From the NCBI GenBank assembly GCA_018222405.1, contig JAAFAI010000002.1, forward strand, positions 279,142 through 343,141: DNA of 64,000 nt. The letters run 5' to 3'. Both the position numbers and the translations under genes were made by a program. Below, one piece after another: positions 54,819 to 64,000 of this stretch (positions are counted from its first letter, which is position 1; each line of letters starts with the position of its first letter). Under the pieces are notes generated by a model. The model made no database searches, was not told where the DNA came from, and worked only from the letters and a program-made list of their open reading frames with translations. The DNA is from Gammaproteobacteria bacterium. GTDB lineage: Bacteria; Pseudomonadota; Gammaproteobacteria; Enterobacterales; Alteromonadaceae.

Positions 54819-55802
54819 ATGGTACAACAAAGTTCACAGATTTCATTAGCAGCGCAAACCGAATTCCAACACTTTGGATTGAGGTTAGATCAGGTAATTG
54901 CAGATTTGTTCCCTGATTATTCCCGTTCAAAGTTAAAAGAATGGATTTTGGCAGGTAATGTAACGGTAAATGGCGAAGTGTGCAAAGTCCCGCGTCAAAA
55001 AATGACCGGTGATGAGTCAATTGAGATTGAAGCCGAGATTACCCAGCAGGTTGCCAATGCGCCGCAAAAAATTGAGCTGGACATTGTTTACGAGGATGAC
55101 AGTATCCTCGTAATCAACAAACCGGCCGATCTGGTAGTACATCCTGGTGCCGGTAATCAGGACGGCACACTGCTCAATGCACTGCTGGCTCATGTACCTG
55201 GCATTGATAAAGTACCCAGAGCCGGGATTGTTCATCGTCTCGATAAAGACACTACCGGCCTGATGGTTGTCGCTAAAACCTTACCTGCGCAAACTCACCT
55301 GGTGGAACAATTACAGTCAAGAGTGATGAGCCGTGAGTACGAAGCCCTGGCCTTTGGCACAATGATTGCCGGAGGTATCGTGGACGCGCCGATTGGTCGT
55401 CATGCCACCAAGCGCACGCACATGGCAGTTCGCGAGTTTGGTAAGCCGGCGGTAACTCACTATCGGGTTATCGAAAAATTCCGCGCTCATACTCATCTGC
55501 GTTTGAAACTGGAAACTGGCCGGACGCACCAGATCCGCGTTCATATGGCTTATATCAAACATCCCCTGGTCGGCGATCCGGTGTACGGTGGCCGCTGGCG
55601 ATTGCCAAAAGGGGCCAGCGAAGAGTTTGCTGATACTCTGAGGAACTTCAAACGTCAGGCGCTGCACGCTGCTCAGTTATCTCTGTACCATCCCCAAACT
55701 GATGAGTGGATGACCTGGCAGGCACCGCTGCCTGAGGATATGGTCAGCCTGATTGAAAGTACCCGCGAAGATACTAAGCAATTTGGACTGGATGAGCTCT
55801 GA
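54819..55802 (+). CDS. rluD: 23S rRNA pseudouridine(1911/1915/1917) synthase
   Basis: The 327-residue protein has an N-terminal S4 RNA-binding domain (LRLDQVIADLFPDYSRSKLKEWILAG), then the RluA-type catalytic motif HRLDKDTTGLMVVAK with its aspartate, and LETGRTHQIRVH. It modifies helix 69 of 23S rRNA. It overlaps pgeF by 11 bases and diverges from bamD, the conserved bamD<>rluD-pgeF arrangement. Confidence 0.96.
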   Translation: MVQQSSQISLAAQTEFQHFGLRLDQVIADLFPDYSRSKLKEWILAGNVTVNGEVCKVPRQKMTGDESIEIEAEITQQVANAPQKIELDIVYEDDSILVINKPADLVVHPGAGNQDGTLLNALLAHVPGIDKVPRAGIVHRLDKDTTGLMVVAKTLPAQTHLVEQLQSRVMSREYEALAFGTMIAGGIVDAPIGRHATKRTHMAVREFGKPAVTHYRVIEKFRAHTHLRLKLETGRTHQIRVHMAYIKHPLVGDPVYGGRWRLPKGASEEFADTLRNFKRQALHAAQLSLYHPQTDEWMTWQAPLPEDMVSLIESTREDTKQFGLDEL

Positions 55803-56523
55803 TATCCCGCTGATTTTGCCAACCTGGCAGGCGCCGGCAAATGTGATGGCCTACACCACTACCCGCCATGGCGGCTGTAGTGATGGCAATTACGCCAGCC
55901 TTAATGTTGGCAATCATGTGGGCGACTGTACTGAAAAAGTCAGTCGCAACCGCATTTTGCTCCCCCATCATGAAAAATTGCACTGGTTAAATCAGGTGCA
56001 CGGCCATCGGGTAGTGCAATTACCCACCACGCACACAGAAGCAGATGCAGCGGTGAGTCGTTCCGCCGGACATTTTTGTGCTGTGATGACCGCCGATTGT
56101 GTGCCGGTACTTCTTTGCAATCAGGATGGCTCAGAAGTGGCCGCCATTCATGCTGGCTGGAAAGGGTTGCACCTTAAGGTGATTGAGCACACGATTGCCG
56201 CGATACAATCGCCGGCCAATACGTTGTTAGCCTGGATAGGACCGGCCATTTCCCAGGCTTGTTATGAAGTGTCTGAGCAGGTAGCCCGTCATTTCAGTCA
56301 GTATCCGGGAGCTATTATTCGCTCTGATAATGCCGATAAATATTTGCTCGATCTGCCAATGATTGCGCGCAGTCAGTTAGGCTCGCTCGGCATACAGCAA
56401 ATCACGCCGTCAGCGCTTTGTACTTATTCTGATGAGAGATTCTTTTCGCATCGTCAGGCTACCCATCAACAACAGCCGCAAACCGGTAGAATAGTCAGCG
56501 TGATAGGACTGCGTGGCGTATAG
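55792..56523 (+). CDS. pgeF: Peptidoglycan editing factor PgeF (YfiH, laccase-domain)
   Basis: From the ATG at 55792 the protein has 243 residues, the E. coli YfiH length. It has TTTRHGGCSDG, the zinc ligands in NQVHG (His), ADCVPVLL (Cys) and AAIHAGWKG (His), and a C-terminal RRATH-like RQATH. PgeF removes mis-incorporated L-serine from UDP-MurNAc precursors. It follows rluD as in E. coli, where clpB is next. Here an M28 peptidase intervenes. Confidence 0.94.
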   Translation: MSSDIPLILPTWQAPANVMAYTTTRHGGCSDGNYASLNVGNHVGDCTEKVSRNRILLPHHEKLHWLNQVHGHRVVQLPTTHTEADAAVSRSAGHFCAVMTADCVPVLLCNQDGSEVAAIHAGWKGLHLKVIEHTIAAIQSPANTLLAWIGPAISQACYEVSEQVARHFSQYPGAIIRSDNADKYLLDLPMIARSQLGSLGIQQITPSALCTYSDERFFSHRQATHQQQPQTGRIVSVIGLRGV

Positions 56524-56610
56524 CGGTATTTGCTGTACACCTTTTTGCCTATCTCCTACTATGAAGCCTGTAACAGCTAATAAACAATAAAAAAGTTAAG
56601 GAGACGACAG

Positions 56611-58221
56611 TTGAAAAAAATTATCTCATGTTTGGTTGGCGTAACCGCATCATTGCTATGCGCCAGTGCCGTAAACGCGGCATCACCAGAACGCTTTAAA
56701 GGCCATATGATGTTACTGGCCGACGATCTGTTGGCCGGTCGCGATACCGGTAGTATCGGGCACGACTTTGCGTCGCTGTATATTGCCAGTGAGTTGCAAA
56801 AGATGGGCGTTGCACCCGCCGGTGAAGAAGGGAGTTACTATCAGGTAGTGCCATTTAAACAGGCGACCCTTGATATGTCATCGCCCAAAATGGTGGTCTC
56901 AGACGGCGATGAGTCCATTGAATTTGAGTTTATGCAAAATATGCTCATGAGCGCCGACATCAACAACGAAACATCCAGTGTGTCCGGCGAGCTGGTTTTT
57001 GCCGGGTTTGGAATTGATGCGCCGTACCTTAATTATAGCGATTACGAAAATATCGATCTAAAAGGTAAAATAGCGGTGATTTTGTCTGACAGACCGCATG
57101 ACTTTCCCAGTGAGGAAGGTTCTCACTTTCGCCGTTTGATTGCTGACAGCCTGGTAAAAAGTGGTGCTATCGGAACCATTGTAGTAAGCACCCCAACCTC
57201 TGAAAAAGTGTCTCCTTTCGAGAAACGTAAACTGTATGTAAAGACACCGTCTACCCGCTGGTTAACCAAAGAGGGTAAAGTAAATAACGGCTACCCGGAG
57301 CTTAAAGGCGGCGCAACCCTTAGCCTGGAAGCAGGTAAAACCCTGTTTGAGATGGCCGGCATCGATCTCGAAGAGATTTTTGAGAAAATTGAAAATAATG
57401 AGTCGCTAACGCCACGGCCAATGGGACTAACTGCCACTCTGGAAAAGAAATCGGTACACAGTGAAACCACTAGCCCCAATGTTGTTGGCGTGATTGAAGG
57501 CTCTGATCCCGAGCTTAAAAATGAATTTATCATTTTAAGCGCGCACTCAGACCATATTGGTGTGAGTAAAAACTCGGTGTTAAAAGACAAAATTAACAAT
57601 GGTGCGATGGATAATGCCAGTGGGGTATCCACCCTGCTTGAAATCGCTCACGAATTCCACCATGCCAAAGAAAAGCCCAAACGTTCTGTGATCTTTGCTT
57701 TTGTGACCGGTGAAGAGAAGGGCCTGTTAGGCTCTGAATACTACGCGACTTATCCTACGGTGCCTATTGATAATATCGTAGCCAATGTCAATCTGGATAT
57801 GCCTATCCTGACTTACCGAACCAATGAGATTATTGCCTTTGGCGCTACCCATAGCTCACTGGAGGATACGGTTAGCAGTACCTTGCTGAAAAATGAAATG
57901 AAGCTGATTGAAGATCCTATGCCTGAGCAGGCCATATTTGTTCGTAGCGATCAGTATAGTTTTGTTAAACAGGGTGTACCGGCTGTTTTCTTAGTGCCGA
58001 GTCTTGCGACTGAAGTAAAAGATGCCCTTGCCGTATCGCCACAAACCTTCCTGGCTAAGCATTACCATATGCCCTCGGATGATTTAAATTTACCCATTGA
58101 TTACGAGTGGGCCGCGCAATTTGTTGAAATCAATTACGCCATTGCCCGTGATTTAGCCAATGCGCCTGAACGCCCTGCCTGGAACAGCGATAGCTTCTTT
58201 TCTACCTTAGGTAAAGACTAA
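56611..58221 (+). CDS. Secreted M28-family zinc aminopeptidase
   Basis: The 536-residue protein starts at TTG, seven bases after AAGGAG. A signal peptide (about 1-23, cut near VNA-AS) sends it to the periplasm or outside. A PA-like insert (about 120-250) precedes the catalytic M28 core with AHSDHIG, GAMDNASG, TGEEKGLLGS, LDMP and the final histidine in KHYHMPSDD, so all five metal ligands and the catalytic Glu are present. It likely trims N termini of peptides. The gene separates pgeF from clpB and ends at a stem-loop, so it is transcribed alone. Confidence 0.88.
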   Translation: MKKIISCLVGVTASLLCASAVNAASPERFKGHMMLLADDLLAGRDTGSIGHDFASLYIASELQKMGVAPAGEEGSYYQVVPFKQATLDMSSPKMVVSDGDESIEFEFMQNMLMSADINNETSSVSGELVFAGFGIDAPYLNYSDYENIDLKGKIAVILSDRPHDFPSEEGSHFRRLIADSLVKSGAIGTIVVSTPTSEKVSPFEKRKLYVKTPSTRWLTKEGKVNNGYPELKGGATLSLEAGKTLFEMAGIDLEEIFEKIENNESLTPRPMGLTATLEKKSVHSETTSPNVVGVIEGSDPELKNEFIILSAHSDHIGVSKNSVLKDKINNGAMDNASGVSTLLEIAHEFHHAKEKPKRSVIFAFVTGEEKGLLGSEYYATYPTVPIDNIVANVNLDMPILTYRTNEIIAFGATHSSLEDTVSSTLLKNEMKLIEDPMPEQAIFVRSDQYSFVKQGVPAVFLVPSLATEVKDALAVSPQTFLAKHYHMPSDDLNLPIDYEWAAQFVEINYAIARDLANAPERPAWNSDSFFSTLGKD

Positions 58222-58236
58222 CTACTTGTTTCTGCT

Positions 58237-58264
58237 GGCCGTCTGCATTCGCAGGCGGCCGTTT
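58237..58264 (+). terminator. Terminator after the M28 peptidase gene
   Basis: GGCCGTCTGC-ATTC-GCAGGCGGCC is a GC-rich 10-base-pair stem with one G-U pair and a 4-base loop, followed by GTTTAATCT, a short U-tract. It lies 15 bases after the stop. Confidence 0.65.
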
Positions 58265-58368
58265 AATCTGCCTTTAAACCCGTCAAAAATGAGCCATACT
58301 TAGCATCAGCCAGATACTTGGCCTGACGCAAATAAGTGTTTATTTGTGCATAATTTTTAAACAGGTTA

Positions 58369-58396
58369 CTTGAATCCGGATTTATTCATACCCATA
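58369..58396 (+). promoter_or_regulatory. Sigma-32 heat-shock promoter of clpB
   Basis: CTTGAAT (-35) and ACCCATA (-10) separated by 14 bases match the sigma-32 consensus CTTGAAA / CCCCATA at 6 of 7 positions each. The predicted start near 58403 leaves about 33 bases before the clpB ATG at 58436. This also shows that the longer frame beginning at 58370 cannot be the real start. Confidence 0.82.
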
Positions 58397-58435
58397 AAGA
58401 GAGCAAGGTTATTAGCACGGTTAAAAGAGGTTTCC

Positions 58436-61006
58436 ATGCGTTTAGATAGATTTACCAGCAAGTTCCAGATTGCGATCTCAGATGCGCAGTCTCTTGCTTT
58501 GGGCAGAGATCATCAGTTTATCGAGCCCGTGCATTTGATGACAGCATTGTTAAATCAGCAGGGCGGCACTGTTCGTTCCATGCTGGATCAGGCTGGCGTA
58601 AATGTAAATGCGCTACGCTCCGCACTTTCCCAGGCCATCGAGAGACTGCCTCGGGTAGAGGGAATTGGCGGTGAAGTACAGTTAGGCAAATACAGCGTTG
58701 TATTACTCAACCTGTGTGACAAGATCGCCCAGCAGCGCAAAGATGACTACATCACATCTGAGATATTCGTATTGGCGGGTATTCAGGATAAAGGCCGTTT
58801 AGGCGATATATTCCGCGAGCTGGGTGTTACCAAAGAAGCCATTGAAAAAGCCATTGATGATATGCGCGGTGGGCAGAAGGTCACCGATCCTAACGCCGAA
58901 GACGTACGTCAGGCACTGGAAAAATACACCACCGATCTCACCGAACGTGCCGAGCAGGGTAAGTTGGATCCGGTGATCGGTCGTGACGATGAAATACGCC
59001 GTACCGTTCAGGTTCTGCAGCGCCGCACTAAAAACAACCCGGTATTAATCGGTGAACCAGGTGTGGGTAAAACCGCTATTGTTGAAGGGCTCGCTCAACG
59101 CATTATTAATGGCGAAGTGCCCGAAGGCTTAAAAGATAAGCGGGTATTGTCGTTGGATATGGGCGCGCTGGTGGCAGGGGCTAAATATCGTGGCGAATTT
59201 GAAGAGCGCCTTAAAGCGGTACTCAATGAGCTTGCTAAAGAAGAAGGTCGGGTAATTCTGTTTATTGATGAATTACATACCATGGTCGGGGCCGGAAAAT
59301 CAGACGGGGCTATGGACGCCGGCAATATGCTCAAACCGGCACTTGCCCGCGGTGAGCTGCACTGCGTGGGCGCGACTACCCTGGATGAATACCGCCAGTA
59401 TATCGAGAAAGACGCCGCATTAGAGCGCCGATTCCAGAAAGTACTCGTGAATGAACCCAGCGTAGAAGACACTATCGCAATACTGCGAGGTTTAAAAGAA
59501 CGTTACGAACTGCACCATTCGGTAGACATTACCGATCCGGCCATTGTGGCGGCAGCAACCTTGTCGTACCGTTATATAAGCGACCGGCAGTTACCTGATA
59601 AGGCTATCGATTTGATTGATGAGGCAGCCTCGAGTATTCGTTTACAGATTGATTCCAAACCAGAAGAAATGGATCGACTGGAGCGCCGTATTATCCAGCT
59701 CAAGCTGGAAGAGCAGGCGCTGGCGAAAGAAACCGATGATGCCAGTCACAAGCGACTTGAAATGATCGAGCTGGAGCGTGAGCAGGCAGAAATTAAATTC
59801 GCCGATCTGGAGAAAATCTGGAAAGAAGAAAAAGAAGCCATGCAGGGCACCCAGTCTATAAAGTCTGAGCTTGAACAAGCCAAGCTGGATTTAGAGATTG
59901 CCCGTCGCGCATCCGACTTAAACCGGATGTCTGAGCTGCAGTATGGCCGGATTCCCGAGCTTGAGATGAAGCTGGAAAAAGCGGCAGAAAACGAGAACAA
60001 AGAAACTCTGTTAATGAAAAACCGGGTTACGGATGCCGAAATTGCCGATGTGCTTTCTCGCTGGACCGGCATTCCTGTATCTAAGATGCTCGAGGGGGAA
60101 CGCGACAAGCTGCTGCGCATGGAAGATGTGCTGCACAAACGGGTAGTCGGTCAGCACGAGGCGGTAAATGCGGTATCTAATGCTATTCGCCGGTCACGTG
60201 CCGGGCTTGCCGATCCGAATCGGCCGATTGGTTCGTTCCTGTTCTTAGGGCCAACCGGGGTAGGTAAAACAGAGCTGTGTAAATCACTGGCCGGGTTTAT
60301 GTTTGATACCGAAGAGGCCATGATCCGCATAGATATGTCGGAATTTATGGAAAAGCACAGCGTGGCCCGCCTGGTCGGTGCGCCTCCAGGTTATGTAGGA
60401 TACGAAGAGGGCGGTTATCTAACCGAAGCGGTTCGCCGTAAGCCTTATTCTGTTATCCTGCTTGATGAGGTAGAGAAAGCTCATCCGGATGTGTTTAATA
60501 TTCTGCTGCAGGTGCTGGATGACGGTCGCTTGACCGACGGTCAGGGCCGCACTGTAGATTTCAAGAATACCGTAGTGATCATGACGTCTAACCTGGGCTC
60601 CGATATTATCCAGGATAAGCATCAGGAAAATCAGTACGAAGAAATGAAATCCATGGTGATGAACGTGGTTGGTCAGCATTTCCGGCCGGAATTCATTAAC
60701 CGGGTAGATGATATAGTGGTGTTCCATCCCCTGGGTAAAAAGCAAATTAAATCGATTGCGAAAATCCAGTTGGCTTCACTACGAGCTCGTTTGGCTGATA
60801 AAGGTTATAAACTTGAGCTGTCTGCCTCAGCCATGGATAAACTGGCTGATGCCGGGTTCGATCCGGTATTCGGAGCTCGTCCGCTCAAACGGGCTATTCA
60901 GACGCAAGTGGAAAACCCATTGGCGCAACAGTTGCTATCGGGGGCTATTCTGCCTGAATCCACTATACGTATTGACGTGGATGGCGAGCGATTGGTTATT
61001 ATCTGA
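58436..61006 (+). CDS. clpB: Disaggregase chaperone ClpB
   Basis: From the ATG at 58436 ([11 protein letters not shown]), preceded by AGAGG, the protein has 856 residues (E. coli 857). It has the Clp_N repeat domain, two AAA+ modules with GEPGVGKT (near 206) and GPTGVGKT (near 605), and the middle coiled-coil domain (about 400-525). With DnaK it dissolves protein aggregates. A sigma-32 promoter directly in front explains heat induction. Confidence 0.97.
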   Translation: MRLDRFTSKFQIAISDAQSLALGRDHQFIEPVHLMTALLNQQGGTVRSMLDQAGVNVNALRSALSQAIERLPRVEGIGGEVQLGKYSVVLLNLCDKIAQQRKDDYITSEIFVLAGIQDKGRLGDIFRELGVTKEAIEKAIDDMRGGQKVTDPNAEDVRQALEKYTTDLTERAEQGKLDPVIGRDDEIRRTVQVLQRRTKNNPVLIGEPGVGKTAIVEGLAQRIINGEVPEGLKDKRVLSLDMGALVAGAKYRGEFEERLKAVLNELAKEEGRVILFIDELHTMVGAGKSDGAMDAGNMLKPALARGELHCVGATTLDEYRQYIEKDAALERRFQKVLVNEPSVEDTIAILRGLKERYELHHSVDITDPAIVAAATLSYRYISDRQLPDKAIDLIDEAASSIRLQIDSKPEEMDRLERRIIQLKLEEQALAKETDDASHKRLEMIELEREQAEIKFADLEKIWKEEKEAMQGTQSIKSELEQAKLDLEIARRASDLNRMSELQYGRIPELEMKLEKAAENENKETLLMKNRVTDAEIADVLSRWTGIPVSKMLEGERDKLLRMEDVLHKRVVGQHEAVNAVSNAIRRSRAGLADPNRPIGSFLFLGPTGVGKTELCKSLAGFMFDTEEAMIRIDMSEFMEKHSVARLVGAPPGYVGYEEGGYLTEAVRRKPYSVILLDEVEKAHPDVFNILLQVLDDGRLTDGQGRTVDFKNTVVIMTSNLGSDIIQDKHQENQYEEMKSMVMNVVGQHFRPEFINRVDDIVVFHPLGKKQIKSIAKIQLASLRARLADKGYKLELSASAMDKLADAGFDPVFGARPLKRAIQTQVENPLAQQLLSGAILPESTIRIDVDGERLVII

Positions 61007-61023
61007 TACAAGAACAAAAGTAA

Positions 61024-61047
61024 AAAGGCTGCCGTATGGCAGCCTTT
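61024..61047. terminator. Terminator between clpB and the TPR gene
   Basis: AAAGGCTGCC-GTAT-GGCAGCCTTT is a perfect 10-base-pair stem with a 4-base loop. The minus strand has a five-T tail (TTTTT), and the plus strand TTTCCTCT, so it serves both convergent genes, best for the TPR gene. Confidence 0.8.
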
Positions 61048-61088
61048 CCTCTATTACTGTGCGCTTAATAATATTGGATGTATGTTTT

Positions 61089-63875
61089 TCATTTCAGACG
61101 ATTAAATAACTCTTCTGCGTCCGCTTTATCCGGAAACACTTTATCCAATGTATTGTTACGAATTAATTCTTGTTTAGCTTCTTCTTTCTTACCCAGCTTG
61201 TCTAGCGTTGCAGCAATATGGTACTGAATTGTAGGGTCTTCAGAGTTAACTGCATAGGCCCTGCGCAGTGTATCCAGGCCTTTCTCTAATTGATTTGCCG
61301 TTACCAGAAGCCAACCGTAAGTATCCAGTAAGGGCGCTGAGTTTCCTGATATTTCCAGTGCTTTCTGACTGAAAACCAAGGCTTTTTCTATGTCTTTGGC
61401 GATATAGATATTTGCCATGTTATTTAAAATAAAAGCGCGTTGAGGAAGTTTATCTTCGTCGAGAAGTGCCGTGTAAATGCGCTCTGCTTCATCATATTGT
61501 TTGTCTAACATCAGTGCATCAGCGAGGATCTGCTTAACCAATATTGATTGACTACTATTTGACGTGAATCCTTTTACATAATTGATAAATTTACTTCTGT
61601 ACTGCTGATTTTGCTGAGCAATAACATAAAGTTTTAGTAGTGGCAGGTTAAAACTGGTCATTGATTGGTGAGATTTTAAATAAAAGGAAAATGCCTTTTC
61701 CACTTCGTTCTGCGCTAGGGCCACATCGCCTTGTAACACCAGATAATTAGCATTTTCGCCAAACATTTTGGCGTAAGTAGACAGTTTCTCTTTTGCTGAC
61801 TCAAGTTTGGATTGCTCAATAAGAAAATTAATAAATTCAGCATGAGCCTGCTCCCACTTGGGTTTCAATTCGATGGCGCGTTTTATCGATCTCTCTGCTC
61901 CTTCTAAATCCAGTGCTGAGCGCTGAATTTTACTAAGGCGCAGTAAATCAAATGGGTTATCTGACCAAGTTGCATAAACCATATTGAGCTGAGAAGCTGC
62001 GTCGGGATAGTTGCGCTGCTCGATCAAAATGTCGGCTTTTTTCAACATGTATTCGGCATTCAATCTATCAAGATTGAGTAATTGATTTATTTCTGAGATG
62101 GCATTTTTCAGATCGCCAGTCTGCCGGTAAATGGAAACGAGTAATTCACGCGGTTCAGGGCTTGAGGCATTAAGTGCTTTCGCGATCAACAGCCGATCAA
62201 TCGCCAGATCGAACTGCTTTTCCAGTGTATAAATTTGGCCTAATAGTAGCAATGCTGATAGATTGTCGCGCTTTTCTTTTACCACAGACTCAAGGAGTTC
62301 GATAGCGTCTGCACGTTGGTCTTGCTGGAACGCGACACGCGCTTTGACAACTTTAGCGCCTAAATGATTAGGCTCTAATCGAAGCGCTTTATTAACTATT
62401 TCTGTGGCTTCTTCGGTTCGACCAAGGCGAATGGCAATATCCGCTCTGATAATTTGATATGCCAGGTTATCCGGCCATTTTTCTGTTAAATACGATGCCT
62501 GAATAAAAGCGTTATTAAAGTCACCAACCTGGCCATACAAAATCGCTTTTAATTCTGCAACAGATTCTTCTTTACTGTTCTTCAAATTGGCATCCAGATA
62601 ATCACTGGCTGCTTGATATTGATGCTTACTCATCAACAGTTTGGCATGGATGAGTTTAACTTTAGTATTGTCGGGGTAGGCTTTCTGAAGCTCAGGTAGC
62701 ATGCGCTCACATTTAAAGTTTCGGCGAATCGAAATATAGAGTTCACAGGTCAGCACGCCAACATCCGGATTTTTTAATACTACATTAATGTGTTTTTCCA
62801 GCGCGGTTATTGCATCTTTGTAATAGCCAAAACGCAGAAGAGAATCGGCCAGCATACCAATAATTTCTGGAGAGGGGGTGCGCTCCGAAACGTAACGAGC
62901 CAGCTCCGTACTGGCGAGTTCATAGTTCTGGTTAATATAGGCAACTATGCCCGTAACAACGCTGAGCTGAATTCGTTCATTACGTTGTTTCTCATCGAGT
63001 AAACTCAGTTCCTGAGTAAGTTGCTGAAGAATTTTATCTGCTTCAAACTGTTGTTTTGTTAACGCCAGAATACGCGCTTTTAATAAACGGATTTGAATAT
63101 CTGCCGGGGTTTGCTGTTCAATTTTTGAAATGACTTCACGAGCTTCCTCATAGTCACCTAATTCCGCGAGCGCAGCAGCTAATGAACGCATGAAAAGTGG
63201 ATTAGAAGGCTGCAGACTGTCAACCTTTTTAAAGGTTTCCAGAGCTTCTTTTTTTTGTCCTCTGGCATTTTGTAGTTTACCAAAAGCGTGTAAAAGAACC
63301 GCAGAAGAGGGAATTTTTGTACGGTAACTAAGCAATAACTCTTCAGCACCTCCAAGGTTACCAACTGATATCAACATATCTGCGTAGGCACTAACAACAA
63401 CTAAATTATTTGGCGATAGTTTTAATATTTGTTGATATTCTGACTCTGCTTCTACTTGTTTGTTTTGCCTAATATAAGCACTTGCGGCGTTTAATTTAAG
63501 CGCAACTTTTGTTTCCGTCGAAATGGACTGGCTGTCTGCAAGGTTTACTACCAAATCATATTCACCCTGCATTAAATAAGCGGTGCTCAAATAGGGCAGT
63601 GCTAAATTTTTATCGGCGCCAAGTTGCAGAGACTCTTCGAATTCATCGATGGCATCCAGAATAAATCCGTCAATAAGAAGGATCCTGCCCATCAATAACT
63701 TGGAGGGAAGATGATCCGGATTATCTCTTAACGTGTTTTTTAACAATATGTAAGCTTCACCCACTTGTTCCTGATTAAATGCGCTTAGTGCTGCTTCATA
63801 CTCATCCTGGGCAATCGATGAGTTTGATAATAAAAGTATCGCACAGGCAAATGTGCTTTTTAGTAAGTTATTCAT
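61089..63875 (-). CDS. Large TPR protein, PEP-CTERM/XrtA-system PrsT-like
   Basis: The 928-residue protein has a signal peptide (about 1-22, SSIAQ) and then almost continuous TPR repeats up to the C terminus, each with the A-x-x-x-L/Y-x-x-A pattern (for example LGAKVVKARVAFQQDQRADAIELLES). Length and organisation fit the PrsT-type TPR protein of XrtA/PEP-CTERM exopolysaccharide systems, usually a lipoprotein. Here the mature N terminus has no cysteine, so it should be a soluble periplasmic or secreted protein. No exosortase or PEP-CTERM gene is in view, so the name is provisional. A terminator of an outside gene lies just upstream. Confidence 0.7.
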   Translation of the reverse strand: MNNLLKSTFACAILLLSNSSIAQDEYEAALSAFNQEQVGEAYILLKNTLRDNPDHLPSKLLMGRILLIDGFILDAIDEFEESLQLGADKNLALPYLSTAYLMQGEYDLVVNLADSQSISTETKVALKLNAASAYIRQNKQVEAESEYQQILKLSPNNLVVVSAYADMLISVGNLGGAEELLLSYRTKIPSSAVLLHAFGKLQNARGQKKEALETFKKVDSLQPSNPLFMRSLAAALAELGDYEEAREVISKIEQQTPADIQIRLLKARILALTKQQFEADKILQQLTQELSLLDEKQRNERIQLSVVTGIVAYINQNYELASTELARYVSERTPSPEIIGMLADSLLRFGYYKDAITALEKHINVVLKNPDVGVLTCELYISIRRNFKCERMLPELQKAYPDNTKVKLIHAKLLMSKHQYQAASDYLDANLKNSKEESVAELKAILYGQVGDFNNAFIQASYLTEKWPDNLAYQIIRADIAIRLGRTEEATEIVNKALRLEPNHLGAKVVKARVAFQQDQRADAIELLESVVKEKRDNLSALLLLGQIYTLEKQFDLAIDRLLIAKALNASSPEPRELLVSIYRQTGDLKNAISEINQLLNLDRLNAEYMLKKADILIEQRNYPDAASQLNMVYATWSDNPFDLLRLSKIQRSALDLEGAERSIKRAIELKPKWEQAHAEFINFLIEQSKLESAKEKLSTYAKMFGENANYLVLQGDVALAQNEVEKAFSFYLKSHQSMTSFNLPLLKLYVIAQQNQQYRSKFINYVKGFTSNSSQSILVKQILADALMLDKQYDEAERIYTALLDEDKLPQRAFILNNMANIYIAKDIEKALVFSQKALEISGNSAPLLDTYGWLLVTANQLEKGLDTLRRAYAVNSEDPTIQYHIAATLDKLGKKEEAKQELIRNNTLDKVFPDKADAEELFNRLK

Positions 63876-63924
63876 GTTGCTTCTGTCTTAACTATTTGAC
63901 TTGATTATGAAGGGTTTACAGGTA

Positions 63925-63978
63925 TAAAAAAACCCCGCTTAGCGGTAATGCCAGTCAGTTAAGCTGACTGGCATTTTT
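63925..63978 (-). terminator. Terminator of a minus-strand gene beyond the right edge
   Basis: Read on the minus strand, a 12-base-pair hairpin (AATGCCAGTCAG / CTGACTGGCATT, 5-base loop) is followed by a small ACCGC-TAA-GCGG stem and a run of seven T. The TPR gene begins only 50 bases later, so its promoter must lie in that short gap or overlap the terminator. Confidence 0.75.
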
Positions 63979-64000
63979 CTTTGAGGGGTATTTAGCCGGT

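Noticed and set aside
58370..58435. Upstream start for clpB
   Set aside because: It overlaps the sigma-32 promoter and would make the protein longer than the family length.

Overview
The window is chromosomal DNA from a Gram-negative gammaproteobacterium, most likely a marine member of the Alteromonadales (Alteromonadaceae-like). The evidence is the gene orders nadB<>rpoE-rseABC-lepA-lepB-rnc-era, xseB-ispA-dxs next to sodium-type pomAB, bamD<>rluD-pgeF-clpB and ygfZ<>sdhE-ygfX, together with the protein sequences and an XrtA/PEP-CTERM-type TPR protein. It is gene dense and core-like. I see no rRNA, tRNA, CRISPR array, insertion sequence, phage or integrase gene.

Layout. 1-5.5 kb: the end of a type IV pilus minor-pilin operon (pilX end, pilY1, pilE) facing a fimT-like pseudopilin gene. 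5.7-10.2 kb: nadE-glnB, slyD, ygfZ diverging from sdhE-ygfX, and a MaoC-like hydratase. 10.2-19.4 kb: nadB, then the envelope-stress operon rpoE-rseABC behind a visible sigma-E promoter, then lepA-lepB-rnc-era. 19.4-28.6 kb: pdxH, yjjV, ytjB<>serB, two PilZ genes flanking radA, and ettA. 28.8-37.3 kb: lpxD, glyA, nrdR, ribD-ribE-ribBX, ribH-nusB-thiL-pgpA. 37.4-42.5 kb: a DUF6090-like membrane protein, a DUF3095 gene that seems to begin at an ATC codon, and dxs-ispA-xseB. 42.9-44.6 kb: pomAB. 44.6-51.2 kb: a ChrR/ECF-sigma stress locus. 51.4-64 kb: a GGDEF-EAL protein, bamD<>rluD-pgeF, an M28 peptidase, clpB behind a sigma-32 promoter, and a large TPR protein of PrsT type.

The most system-like segment is 44.6-51.2 kb. 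An ECF sigma factor and its zinc/cupin anti-sigma factor (ChrR type) sit beside a stand-alone LON-domain gene and a tight five-gene operon for membrane-lipid modification (NTF2-like, SDR, FAD oxidoreductase, DUF1365, CFA-synthase-like methyltransferase). Three promoter-like sites with one architecture, (T/A)GATC(C/T)-N16-(C/G)GTAT, lie in front of the sigma gene, the LON gene and the lipid operon, so the locus reads as a self-contained regulon. Its relatives respond to singlet oxygen and modify unsaturated fatty acids.

Other themes are c-di-GMP and surface behaviour (two PilZ proteins, a GGDEF-EAL protein, type IV pili and a Na+-driven flagellar stator), NAD and nitrogen (nadB, nadE, glnB), flavin, thiamine and B6 synthesis, and protein quality control (sigma-E system, slyD, clpB, bamD). 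Several genes are coupled by TAATG or ATGA overlaps. Many start codons were moved from the longest reading frame to an internal start, using homologue length, ribosome binding sites or promoter position.
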